Assembly (NCBI GenBank): GCA_034769895.1
Contig: CM068373.1
Span: forward strand, 18,519,967-18,583,966
DNA length: 64,000 nt
Source of the DNA: Magicicada septendecula
Taxonomy: Eukaryota; Arthropoda; Insecta; Hemiptera; Cicadidae
Reading direction: 5' to 3'
The position numbers were made by a program, and so were the translations under genes. Below the pieces are notes generated by a model. It was not told where the DNA came from, searched no databases, and saw only the letters and a program-made list of their open reading frames with translations. Below, one piece after another: positions 46,793 through 58,370 of the stretch (its first letter is position 1; each line of letters starts with the position of its first letter).

Positions 46793-47059
46793 TGTTGAAT
46801 AAACATTAAGTGTATCAGTTAAAAGTTATGTTTATGAAATATAATTATGATTCGACTATTATATACTTTGTGATTATCTAAATGAAGTTATAAATTCACT
46901 AGTGCCAACTTATAAAACGTAAGATTTAACTAGGTCATTGTTGTTGGTGCGTGTGTACTCTGCGAGAGCATAGCTTATACGTTTGTTAATTTCTAATAAA
47001 TCTAATTTATATTTAACTGTCGTTCAGTTAATTGTCTACCGCTGCATATATTATTAACA
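46793..47059 (+). repeat. copia 5' LTR
   Basis: 267 bp, begins TGTTGAATAAACATTAAGTG and ends TATATTATTAACA. AATAAATC near 47000 may be the polyadenylation signal. Confidence 0.95.
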
Positions 47060-47078
47060 GGTTATGGGCCCAGGTCCG
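47060..47078 (+). promoter_or_regulatory. copia primer binding site
   Basis: GGTTATGGGCCCAGGTCCG directly follows the LTR. Drosophila copia has the very similar GGTTATGGGCCCAG, complementary to an internal stretch of the initiator methionine tRNA; I infer the same half-tRNA priming here. Confidence 0.8.
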
Positions 47079-47200
47079 CACACAGGGCAATATTTATGTG
47101 AAATTGAGCAGAAATTGTGAATATTTTACGTAATAGTCCAAAAAAAAAAGGTTATTCCGACCACATTGAAAAAGTGAAAATTAACCTCAACGCCATAAAC

Positions 47201-49906
47201 ATGGAAAGTGATTACTTACTACATATTAAGAAGTTGCAAGGTAGCGAGTTGAAATCCTACAACTTATGGAATGTAGTCAAAGGTGTACAAGTTATGCCCA
47301 CTGTGTTAGATAATAATGCGTCTGTGGCCGAGAAAACGAATATGAAAAGAAGAAATCTGATTTCGGAAAGGCAGACGGGACAGCTCAGAGAGTAATTGTG
47401 ACAACTCTGACTGAAAAAAACATGATTCATCTTGTGAATCTAGAAAATGCCAAAGAAATGTGGGAAAAACTTGGGTCTGTGTATGAGCAAAAATGCGAAG
47501 CATCTCTCCACATTCTTCAGCAGCAGTGGCACTCATTTGTCAAGGATTTAGCTGATGATATGGCTACGCACATTTCAAAGATTGAAGATTTAGCCTATCG
47601 ACTTAAAAGCATGGGTGAAACTGTTGATGACAAGATGATAGTGTCGAAAATTCTGCTTACGTTGTCAAATAGTCTTAGTCATTTTCTGTGTGCATGGGAG
47701 TCGACAGCTGAGGCTGATCGTACAAAAATGAACCTCATTAATAGATTAAGAGTTGAAGAAATGCGAGTGAATGATACTGAAAAGACTGAAACCAAAGCTT
47801 TTGCGTCAAAATCTCAATATAAAGGCAAAGGTGCAAAACAGGGGATGAATAAAAACAGTTCTAGTAATATGTCTAAACCAAAAGGCGATTGTTTTGTTTG
47901 TGGCAAGCCAGGCCATTGGGCTCGAAATTGTAGATTCAGAAAATACATTAATAAAAGTGATAAAAATGACACAAGCAAAGAACGTGATACAACACAGGGA
48001 ACTGCACTTATAAGTGAGGCCTTAGCATCTATTTTACAAGGCTCTAAAAAGGTCGACATGTGGTATAAAGATTCAGGTGCAACTGACCACATGACACATC
48101 ATCGAGATTGGTTTGTAGATTATAAACCATTAAATCAAGAAATCGTGGTGCTTATTGGAAATGGTGATTTTCTAAAAGCCTATGGAAAAGTCAATATAAA
48201 CGTAAATACATTTGATGGTGAAAAATGGAATAAAAATCATTTAGCAGATGTATTATACGTTCCAGATCTTAGTTACAACCTTTTCTCGAGTGGTGTTGCT
48301 TTAGACAAATGTCTAAAACAAACTGCAGATAATAAAGTGTGCAGATTTTTGAAAAATGGTCACGTCGTAGCTATGGGGGGGTAGCCTCCGAGCAAAAAAC
48401 ATGAAGAATTGAACACTAACTGTGTTAATATTGCAGATACTGTGGAAACATGGCATCAAAACTATCCTAGAGTTAAAAAGGTACTTGAACATTTTGGTGT
48501 TAAAGTTAAAAACAACGACGTATGTTTTTGTAATACATGTGCAATTGGAAAAGCTCATCGCCTACCCTTTTCAATGAGTACTTCCGAAACCAGTGCTATT
48601 GGTGAGATCTTTCATGCAGATTTGTGTGGTCCAATGTCACAAAATTCGTTAGGTGGATCGAGATACTTTCTCCTCCTAAAAGATGATTTTTCTCATTATA
48701 GACATGTGTATTTTATTACTGCAAAGTCTGAAGGTCTTGCTTGCATGACTGACTTTGGGGGGAAAAAAACATGAGAACTGACGACGGACTGGAATTTGAC
48801 TGTGAAAATGTTTCCAAGTTGCTCAGTAACCATGGAATCACGCACCAGCGTTCAGTGGCATATACACCAGAACAGAACAGTAGTTGAAGCAGTACGTACT
48901 ATTCTGCACGCAAGAAAGTTCAAACAGACTTTTTGGGCTGAAGCGGTCAATACAGTGGTGTATGTATGTATTAAATCACACAAGCACAAGTTCAGTAAAG
49001 AATTTCACTCCTTATGAACTTTGGCATGGTTGTAAACCAAATTTAAAAGATCTACATATATTTGGAGAAAAAGTGTACTCACACATTCCCAAGATCAAAA
49101 GAAAGAAGTGGGACGCGCTAAATCTGAAAAGGGATATTTTATTGGATATGAAGAGAATATAAAAGGATTTCGTGTTTGGTTTCCTCACAAAAACAAGTAA
49201 ATGTAGTATGTGACGTCATTTTCATGAATACATTTGAAAGTGAAGAAGAAAATGATGAAAACAGGGAAGAATACACATCATTATACTTACCCGATGAAAA
49301 GAAAGATAAAGTTCCTGAAGTCGTTCAAAATAACATTTTTGTTGAAGATCATGATATCGTTCAAAATGATATAACTTCTGAGGATCAAGTGCAATCTGAA
49401 GAATCTGATATAGCTGGTACTGAGAATTACCAGACTACAAACTACAGAAGCAGACTGCGCCAATCATCGACAATCAAACCTCCAGCGAGATATGCTGATT
49501 ATGTTAACATTGAGGACTGTTTTATTGCAGAAGGTACTGAACCTCTCAATTATCAAGACGCTGAAAAGTGGAGTATTGCTATGAATGAAGAAATGGAATC
49601 TCTTCTTAAAAATCAAGTATGGGATCTAGTTGAACCACCACCTGGGGCCAATATCATGGGAAATCGCTGGGTCTTCAAGATTAAAATGGATCCAAATGGA
49701 AATATTCAAAGGTACAAGGCAAGACTAGTTGCCAAAGGCTTTGATCAAGAGGCTGTAATTGATTTCAAGGAAACTTTCAGTCCCGTAGTAAGATTCGATT
49801 CAATTCGAATGATTTTATCTATTGCAGCAAAAGAAAAACTCAAACTGAAGCAGTTTGATATCAAAACTGCTTTTCTAAATGGTGAGATTGAAGAGAATGT
49901 ATATAT
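47201..49906 (+). pseudogene. copia polyprotein, gag to start of RT
   Basis: Gag starts at MESDYLLHIKKLQ (47201), shifts frame near 47395, then runs 47398-48384 through coiled gag, zinc knuckle CFVCGKPGHWARNC and protease MWYKDSGATDHMT (active-site DSG). A G7 run at 48375-48381 causes a frameshift. Integrase follows: CFCNTCAIGKAHRLPF (zinc-binding), FHADLCGPM (catalytic Asp), KDDFSHY, YTPEQN (near the catalytic Glu), LNHTSTSS and PYELWHGCKP, broken by further shifts. RT begins with KWSIAMNEEMESLL, GNRWVFKIK, RYKARLVAKGF, FSPVVRFDSIR and KQFDIKTAFLNGEI before the insertion at 49907. Several independent lesions make the copy inactive. Confidence 0.93.
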
Positions 49907-51973
49907 TGTAACGTATCTCGGTTAATCTCTCTGAGTACCTTTTGCGATCACTTTAATTATTTCTTTCTTTTATTTGCCACACGTTGTTAGCGTCCTCTTG
50001 TAACGTAACGCGGTTAATTGGATAGTATCGTTAATTTGTTAAGCTTTCCTAATTAAACACCACGTTGGTACATCATCTTGTAACGTAACATCATTTACTA
50101 TTACTTATTGATTGTATTTGCAAATGTTCAGAATTCTTTATAATTTATGTTTAACATTCCAGAAAAAAAAGAAATCGAGAGTGTGTGATTATACTGATTT
50201 TTCCCTTAGATTTGATTGGGAGGATTCAATGAAGTTGTTTAACCGTAGTTAGGAGAGAGAGTGCTAAAGGTATTATCCTCTTGGCATACAATTACTTAAT
50301 TTACATTTTTCTGCTCATGAAACCAGCTGATTTTGACATTTACAAACAAATTGGAGGTTAAATTAACACCAATGGTATGTAATATTTTCTGGTTGTCCGT
50401 CTTCTTCTTTGTCTCCTGATAATCTGTAAACAACTACCCTCTACTAAAAATAATACACATTTTATTCAAATAACAAAGTATTCATTGTATTTATTTAATA
50501 AATACAATGTTTTTATCTTCTCCCAATACAGAAAGTTATAATCGATTCTCACTATCAACACCACATCAGTTCGATCTTATTTTTGTAAACATAGAATGTA
50601 TAACAAATTTTTTTACCTTTTATAAAATATAAAACAATAAAGAAATAATTTTTTTAATTTCCCAGGGTTATTTTGGTAAGTTCTTTGTACTATGAGATTG
50701 TCAGAAATGGATAATTTAATACCAAGCTTTACAATAATTAATAGATTATATTTTTTTTAGTCTGTAGTTCCGAAATTATCCGCCAGATCTCAGGTTACGT
50801 TCCTTCACTATACACCAAACTTATTTAATGTCTGACTGCAATTCACAATAATCTGTTATGCAGATTTTTTGGTTAACAAAAAATAATAAAGTTTGTTTCA
50901 CCTCTTTTTCCTGAAGTGTTAGATATATGGTGCTGTTTCTAGTGTTAGAAGTTATAGTTGAGTTGTAATTTAGTTAAATTTATTTGGATACGATCTCACC
51001 AAAATATCGATGTGCTGCAAGACTAGGCCTGGAACTGGTAGTTGGATTTTTTCAAAGTTTCATCAAATAAAGGACGTGAATGTTGATACTTGAAGGAGTT
51101 CTAACATAAGGTGGACATCACTTGTCAATTTTTATTAAATTTTCGCACTAGTTATTCCAAAATATTCATTAATTTTCTCAAATTTAAATAGGCATTACAC
51201 TTTTTTCAAACGTTCTTTTCCCAATCGTTTTAACAATTAATTCAATCTTGTTAGTTTGGTTACTCGTAGTAACCAAGATTTTTTTATGATTTTTTTATTG
51301 GTGAATCTATATACTTTTTAGTATATAGGCTATTATTAATTATTATAAATTTGTTTCTTCATTTTAGAAAAATAATCCTTTTTAAATTTTGTTCATAATC
51401 CAATTTAATTTATTTAAGGTTTTACTTTTTATTTTTTCTTAAGCTTGTACATTGTTCTTTTATATTTTAATTACCTTTAATTGGATTTATTTATTATTTA
51501 TTATTTACTTAAAGTATCCTTACTCTAAACTATTTTCCTATGCCACCTTGCTCACATAGTATTATTATATATTATTATTATTATTATTATTATTTTATAT
51601 CTAACCCTGGGTTATCTTATATTTAAACACAATTATTATATTAAACATAAAATTATACCTAGGTACAATACCTTTGTGGCCTACACAATACAAATTATAC
51701 AAAATACAAAATTTGTCAGCAGCAATATAGTCCACTGCTACAATTGATTTTTTTTCCATCTACAGTATAAATCTGTAAGATGCTCCTTTTTAACAATTTA
51801 CCCTCTCACTATGTACACTATATCTCACTTTGTACCCTATCTGTCACTTTGTTATTGTTTATAGTGTTCTGTAGTACAAAGTATTCTATAGCTTGGTACA
51901 TAATACCCATTTCAGACTTTTAGTTTGGGGTGATTGTGTTATCATATTTGGGCATGGGTTATGTAATGTTACA
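49907..51973 (-). mobile_element. 2067-bp LTR-like insertion in copia RT
   Basis: Ends TGTAACGTATC and AATGTTACA are inverted, and a 4-bp ATAT duplication (49903-49906, 51974-51977) flanks it; removing it restores the RT frame through FLNGEIEENVY to MKQPEGF. There is no coding sequence and the plus strand is T-rich. Reading the minus strand, GTTACGTTACAAGA followed by a CAACGTG string occurs twice before the terminal GTTACA (about 50099-50063 and 50010-49979), like tandem LTR-end plus primer-site copies. A solo LTR is my preferred reading; a DNA transposon with 4-bp duplication is possible. Confidence 0.8.
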
Positions 51974-51977
51974 ATAT

Positions 51978-53121
51978 GAAGCAACCAGAAGGTTTTTCAA
52001 ATGGAACAAATCAAGTCTGCAAGCTGCTTCGGAGCATATACGGACTCAAAGAATCCTCCAGAGGTTCACCAAATTTCTAAAGAAGTACGGACTTGAATCT
52101 ACCAAGGCAGATCCATGTATCTTCACTAGCACGAATAAAGATCGAAGGTTGATTTTAGCCATCTATATTGATGATGGACTAATTGCGGCTAAAAAACAAG
52201 ATGATATCAAAAATTCATCCATGGGTTAAAAAAGGAATTTGAGGTTACTGATGATCAGTCAAATATGTTTCTTGGGTTGTAGATTGAAAGACACCAGGAT
52301 GGATCAATATTCCTCCATCAAACTGCGTATGCAAAAAAGGTACTCGAAAGGTTTAGGATGCAGAATGCAAATCCAGTGACAATCCCTGCAGATCCTCATG
52401 AAGAGACATGCACTGATGCTCATAAAAATCTGAATTCTGGAATAGTCAACGCACCTTATGCAGAAGTTGTTGGAAGCTTGCTTTACCTATCAAATGGTAC
52501 CAGGCCAGATTTGTCTTTTGCTGTTAATAAGGCAAGTCGCTATCTTCAAAAACCTACCAAGCTTCATTGGAATGCTGTGAAATGAATCCTCAAATACCTA
52601 AAGGGAACTCTGGACTATGGTCTAAATTTCGAAGCAGATATTAATACTCATTTGCAAGTCTATAGTGATGCAGACTTTGCTAGAGAAATTGAAACTCGCA
52701 GGTCTACTTCTGGATATTTAATCAAACTAGGATCGAGTGTACTTACCTGGAGTTCTCAACGACAAGCCACAACAGCATTGTCTACAACCGATGCTGAATA
52801 TATGGCAGCGTGTGCCAAGCTGTTAAAGACATAATGTGGCTAAGGAAACTCATGAACGACTTATGCATCTTGAAAAGCACAAAAACAACTCTATACATGG
52901 ACAATAAAAGTGCAATTCAACTGATCAAGAATCCAGTCTTTCACAAAAGGACTAAGCACATTGACGTCCAATACCGTTATATAAGAGAAAAGTTTGAAGA
53001 GAAGATCTTCAATCTAGAGTATGTCAACACCAAGGATCAGACAGCAGATATCCTCACCAAGCCACTTCCACGTCCGGTTTTTGAGTTACATCTGTCAGTC
53101 ATTTGTAAAAGTCTTAAATAA
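51978..53121 (+). pseudogene. copia polyprotein, end of RT and RNase H
   Basis: Continues RT with MKQPEGFSNG, LLRSIYGLKESSR, KFLKKYGLESTKADPCIF and AIYIDDGLIAA (catalytic YxDD), then NAPYAEVVGSLLYLSNGTRPD and RNase H: VYSDADFA, STTDAEYMA and YMDNKSAIQLI, TKHIDVQYRYIREKF, DILTKPLPRP, ending at the stop 53119-53121. Frameshifts near 52030, 52200 and 52830 and a TGA near 52583 disable it. A purine tract AGGGGAAG precedes the 3' LTR. Confidence 0.93.
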
Positions 53122-53166
53122 TTTTTATCCAGAGACTTTTTATATATATTACATAAACAGGGGAAG

Positions 53167-53433
53167 TGTTGAATAAACATTAAGTGTATCAGTTAAAAGT
53201 TATGTTTATGAATTATAATTATGATTCGAATATTATATACTTTGTGATTATCTAAATGAAGTTATAAATTCACTAGTGCCAACTTATAAAACGTAAGGTT
53301 TAACTAGGTCATTGCTGTTGGTGCATGTGTATTCTGTGAGAGCATAGCTTATACGTTTGTTAATTTCTAATAAATCTAATTTATATTTAACTATCGTTCA
53401 GTTAATTGTCTACCACTGCGTATATTATTAACA
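53167..53433 (+). repeat. copia 3' LTR
   Basis: 267 bp, same ends as the 5' LTR, followed by the CTTAT duplication. Confidence 0.95.
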
Positions 53434-53995
53434 CTTATCTTCATGGATTTTCTAATTATTATCCTGCAGTTGTCTCCATAATATAAAGCAACTACTAAAA
53501 TGGAAATTTTGTTGTGTTAGTTATGTTTGCAGAAAATGTATTGAATTTTTGAATAGTATTTTGGCTAATTCTGTTTCCTGGTGGATTTCCTGTTTGTTGA
53601 ATCTACTTAGTTTTTTTTTAATACTAAATCATTTATGAAACCATTGAAAGTATTGAAGTAAGTGAAAGATGATCGTCTGTTACTAATGTTTAAGGGCTTA
53701 TGGCCTAGATTCATATGACCTCTTCAAATTTCAAGGCAAGTAGAGGTAAATTAATTCTTGGTTATAAGTTAGTGATAATAAATACCATATGAAGACCTAA
53801 TGAGTAAGTTCTTAACTAGTAGTATGTGTGGCACATAACATTCTGCATTCATCACCTTTTTCCCCAAAAGCAGAGTGTGTTTAAATGTTTTTGTTTAAGT
53901 ATTTTATTTATTTTTATGTGTAAAAGTTGACTAAGGCATCTTTTTCACAGCACTTTAAAAATCATCATGTTTATATTTTATTATATTGCATATCT

Positions 53996-54295
53996 GGAGA
54001 TATTATATGATATTTTATAATCAGTAGACCAGTGGGTATGGGACCTGGCTACTAATCTAGAGGTCCCGGGTTCGATTACGATAACGCACCATAAAATCAA
54101 GGTACGTTTTTCAGCCCCCAGGTTGACTCAGCCTTTTGAAAATGAGTACCTGGGATAACATCCTAGTGATAATAATGGGTGGCTGAAGCGTAGTGCTGGC
54201 CACACTGCCTTGTATGTCGTACGGCTCACATAAGGCAGCCTACCCTGCCTTACTCTTAAGCTACTTCGGTGGTATACGTGGGTGCCATTATTATT
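53996..54295 (+). mobile_element. tRNA-derived SINE
   Basis: Contains a pol III promoter: B box GGTTCGATTAC at 54069-54079 and a weak A-box-like GTGGGTATGGG about 40 bases upstream. The 3' end is a short ATT repeat. A perfect 16-bp target duplication ATTATATTGCATATCT flanks it (53980-53995, 54296-54311), the mark of LINE-driven retrotransposition. Body 300 bp, non-coding; the overlapping ORFs are not genes. Confidence 0.9.
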
Positions 54296-54564
54296 ATTAT
54301 ATTGCATATCTTGCAAATTGTATGTCACTGTTTAATTTAAGTGATAATATTGTCAACGTGGGAATTACAGTAAAGTATTTTTGGCCTTACAAAAATGTGA
54401 TCTTCCTAGCAAATAAAAAAACAATTGTAGTTTTTTTGTACATTAAGTGTACACATTGTACATTAATGTGGTGTTATCTTCCAATGTTATGCCTATACAT
54501 TGGCTTCTCAAGCCTTCATTCTTTTGCAAGGTATAAATTTTGAAACATAATTCAGAGGGAAGTA

Positions 54565-55291
54565 CAGTAGAGCATCGGTTATCCGGACCTCTCTGGAAGA
54601 GGCCCCGTTCGGGTAATCAGTATTTTGTATAATAGATTGGAAATTGAAAATATTATTTCTCTTTGCAAAAACAAAGGTTTTTATTACACAATAATTTCTA
54701 ACATACTGTTATATAATTACAATAGCCTGTGTACTGTACTGTAATGTATTACTAAGGCTAAAAATCGTTGAACTAAAACTGAGTTATTAATAAAAACCAA
54801 AAATTAATTAAATATTAAAAAACAAAACAAAACATACAGTACCATGGATTTACACTTTTTTGAAGAATTGTTCTATCACTGTCTGCTTCAAACGAATACC
54901 CTGTTTTCTCGCTGTTAAATATTGAAGTCGTTTAAGATTCATAAGCTGAATACAGCCTATACCTCGTCTTCTGTTTCGGCCCACTTTAGAACAGTCTCAA
55001 TAGCATCAAAAGCTTTTGCTGCTGTGGGTGGTTTTGTATTAGTAGCATTGTCGCTGTCTTCATCTGAATCTGTTTCGTTTTCATTACATTCATTTTGTGA
55101 CTCAGCTATCTCATCATCGGTTATAACTGTACAGTACTGTCATAATTTACAGTATACAATTTTTTATGTTCAATAAATATCCAATACATCTACACGTGTC
55201 CAAAACATTACTGTACATAATTGTTCTTTTTATTGAGTTCGGATAATAGATCGTTTGGTTAATGGAGGTTCAGATAATCGATGCTCTACGG
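54565..55291 (-). mobile_element. Tigger/pogo-like deletion derivative, copy 2
   Basis: CAGTAGAGCATCGGTTATCC at 54565 and the complement of the right end (CCGTAGAGCATCGATTATCT) are the inverted repeats, with TA on both sides (54563-54564, 55292-55293). The left 130 bases match the right part of copy 1 (37789-38426) in reverse orientation. Unlike copy 1 it keeps the transposase C-terminus. Confidence 0.85.
54856..55145 (-). pseudogene. Tigger transposase C-terminal remnant
   Basis: Minus-strand frames read VITDDEIAESQNECNENETD, KPPTAAKAFDAIETVLKWAE and, after a shift, LMNLKRLQYLTARKQG with KQTVIEQFF at the end. The pattern TDDEI, acidic run, A..AL.TLL.W, L..L..L...KQ..I..FF is the usual end of Tigger/TIGD transposases. 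DNA-binding and catalytic regions are deleted. Confidence 0.75.
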
Positions 55292-55293
55292 TA

Positions 55294-56109
55294 TGTGATC
55301 ATGTAGTGTAGGTGGCATAATTGTCAATGACTGTGCTTAATTAAGACGACAGTGCCATTTAAGATTATACTGGCCTAGAGGGAGATAGTAGTTTCTAGGT
55401 AAACTCAACAGATTCGCAGTAAATAAACACCATATGCACTGATTGCTACATCACTGTTTATGTAATACAATAGTGAAAACTTAACTAAATTAAAATAGTA
55501 CAATCTTATTTAGGTCAACCAGGAATATATTTTTCATACTTTAGAAGGTCTAAATACCATAATATGTCATAAAGAATTTGATTGAGCAAGTCATTGTGAA
55601 TAGCCCTTTTGCCATGAAAATTCAGATTAAGAGTAACATTTTTCTGTGAGCTCTACATTCTATTTTTGTCGGTTGGCTCTCTTGAGCACCAGTCGAGGAT
55701 CTACAGAATGTTTGGAGTAATTCACTCCATGTGGAGTTGGTCATGTAAAGATCATGCACCCAGTACATTCCTGTGATACCCACGGATCCATAAAATTTAC
55801 TGTATCTGAATTCATGCATTAACAAGTCATGTTTAAATGTTATTTTTTTATGGTCTGGAACGGCATTACTTTCACAACATACACCACCAGACACTTAACT
55901 AACACCATGCTTCAGTCTCAAAAAATACTGTTCAGTTATGTCAGCAGTTGAATTCAACCCTCTTATTTTAATGAGCTTTTATAGAAAGTATTAAGTAAAT
56001 GTTCTTTGTAAATAGTTTTCAGCTGGTCACATTTAGCTCTTCCACACACAAAATTGTATTATTATATTCTTGAGTCTGTAAATAAATAAACATCACAATA
56101 AATATTGTA
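55294..56109. other. Non-coding stretch
   Basis: No recognisable gene, repeat structure or element end. The minus-strand ORF at 55622-55894 has no family resemblance. Confidence 0.5.
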
Positions 56110-57136
56110 TTCAAAATAAATACAGGTGTAAGACAGGGTGATGGTTTATCCCCAATTCTTTTTAACTGTGTCCTAGAGAAAGTAGTGAGAATTTGGAATG
56201 AAAAATTAAAGGAATGCAAAATATCACTAATCATGTTGGGAAGGAGGAACAAACATATTGAAATAAACTGTTTGGCATTCACAAATGATTTTGCTATACT
56301 TTCTGAACATCTGACATCTGCAGTAACACAAGTTAATTTTTTAGAGGACATAGCCAGTGGAACAGGCTTAAGAATTTCTGCAGAAAAACCAAATTTCTCA
56401 CAAACATTAAAAACGCGCCAAATTCCTGGCAACAGATATTGGTCGAATAGAGAGGGTTCAAAAATTTAAGTATTTAGGAGAGATAATTCAAGAGAATGGC
56501 TTGGAAAAATCTGCTATAGAAGAAAGGATTCATAAGATGGAAAGTGCATATGGTATAACTAAAGGTATTTACAATAAAAATTGCATATCTAAAAATGCGA
56601 AAATAAGGCAATACAGTACAGTAGTGAAGCCAGAATGCCTATATGCAAGTGAATGTCTAGCATTGAATTATAATTTAGACAAACTAGAAATATTGGAAAG
56701 ACTAATTATTAGAAAAATATTAGGCCCACGAAAAACTTCAAAAAGGTTGGAAATTAAGAAGTAATGATGAAATGTATCAAAGTATAGAAAATATAACATA
56801 AACAATGAGAAAAAGAAGACTTATTTTTTGGACATATATATATATAGAATGGACAACAATAGGTTGACAAAGCAAATCTTCAAATATCTGTGGGGGAAGA
56901 TGTCGACATCAAGTTGGATTAAAGAAGTCCAAAAGGATTTAGAAAAAAATAATATACACACAGAAGAAGCAATTGCAGGAGAAGTTTTTCGGGCAAACGT
57001 GTTCAAAATGGAGGGAGTCCAGGGTAGGAGAGAGAAAAACGCAGGTTTAAAGTGGACTGAAGACAGGAAGAGGAGACACAGTGAGAAGATGAAAGAATAT
57101 TGGAAAAAAAGGAAAGAACAAAGAGTAAAGAATTGA
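56110..57136 (+). pseudogene. LINE reverse transcriptase, RT core to C-terminus
   Basis: Begins at GVRQGDGLSPILFNCVLEK (RT motif 4), continues KHIEINCLAFTNDFAILSE where the catalytic ADD has decayed to TND, then after a shift KFKYLGEIIQENGLEKSAIE, KMESAYGITKGIY, KPECLYASECLALNY, LERLIIRKILGPRK, and after more damage YRMDNNRLTKQIFKYLWG, SSWIKEVQKDLEKNNI and a Lys/Arg-rich end at 57134. Order and motifs are those of a non-LTR retrotransposon ORF2. 5' truncated, no endonuclease. Confidence 0.85.
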
Positions 57137-58370
57137 AATTGGCATGTGGTCCCTAGATGGCTGATATGGAAAAAAACATCACAATGTTATCATAAAATAG
57201 CTTACTGTTCCAAAATAATGTAATATTTGTAGACCAACTTTAGTTCTGCGTTGAGTGTGTGTGTTTATCAGATGCCTATATGCAATGTAACTTCACAAAG
57301 TGTCAGGGAAACTATTGTTTCAACCATAAGGAGCACTCACACAATATTGCACCCCCACATTCTTGTTTCATATTTTACAATAGCACAGTTGTGTGTTTCT
57401 GTAAAGTATATGGCGACATTTTTTTTTATTAAGAATGGCTGGCACTGAACAGCATGCAAGTATCAATTTTATGTTTTTCTTCACAAATTGCAATCAGAAA
57501 CAGTAACATTGCTTAAAAAAGTATATGGTAAAGTGACTAAATTGCATTGCAAATACTTTTTTTGTTTGGTTAAATTCCATTTGAACAGAAGGAAGGAAAA
57601 GTTGTTAGAATGTTTTTTTGATTTGTACTGGAAGGATATTGTTCTCCATTTATTCACTATCCAGGCCCAAACAGTGAAATGTCAAAATCTGTCTTTATCC
57701 ATTAGGATGCAGTAAGAGAGAGAATGTTTTGAAAAATAGAAAACAAAAATCGGTTCTTTAACATGACTATGTTCCAGCCCATGCTGGTCAAGGAGCACCT
57801 TGCTCAGCACAGTGTAGTTTGACATGGTGACATGAGCGTCAGCTGACTTGTCGTTATTATGTATTTTTAAAAATTTTGAATACAATGGTGCTGAAGATTT
57901 AGTATCCAGCCTAACGAACAATTGAAGGAGATTTCAATAATGAATGGGTTTCAGGAAGATTTGTAATAGTATGTAGCTGTCAAGCGAAACTAATTTGAGG
58001 GGAAATGCATAGAACATTTTTTAGTGTACACACGTTTTGCAAAGTAAACTAATTCTGGGACCTCAAAATTGTCTTGTGTGAATGCTCATGTCGGTAAGTG
58101 TAATAATGTGCATTGTGTAAAATGTTTGGTCCTCCTCAGAAACTGCACTCTTGTTTCCTTTATTACTTATTTGTAAAGTAAACCAATTAAAAACACCATG
58201 TATGTTGAATAGAAATATCAGTCTGACACGATTAGGCATAATTACTGCTCCATTTCAAATAAAAATTGATAAACTTATAGTATTAAAAAATCTATGATGT
58301 GGAAGTAATGCAATGAGGAAATATTCAGCTGTGAGGGATCATAATAAATGCTCACAGGTAGTAGTATATG
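57137..58370. other. Non-coding stretch between LINE and Tigger
   Basis: Possibly includes the LINE 3' untranslated region. No supported ORF or repeat. Confidence 0.45.

Larger units (their letters stand above)
46793..53433 (+). mobile_element. Ty1/copia retrotransposon, complete but decayed
   Basis: LTRs of 267 bp each (46793-47059, 53167-53433) with TGTTGAATAAAC starts and ATTATTAACA ends, and a perfect 5-bp duplication CTTAT (46788-46792, 53434-53438). I count about ten substitutions between the LTRs, near 4 per cent. The internal region carries gag, protease, integrase, RT and RNase H in copia order. A 2067-bp foreign insertion (49907-51973) splits RT. It sits in Rab11 intron 1, same orientation as that gene. 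Confidence 0.95.

Noticed and set aside
54020..54090. tRNA gene
   Set aside because: A B box and a weak A box are present but no cloverleaf; the 16-bp duplication and ATT tail show a SINE.
55622..55894. 90-residue minus-strand ORF
   Set aside because: No recognised motif, no splice context and no repeat relation.
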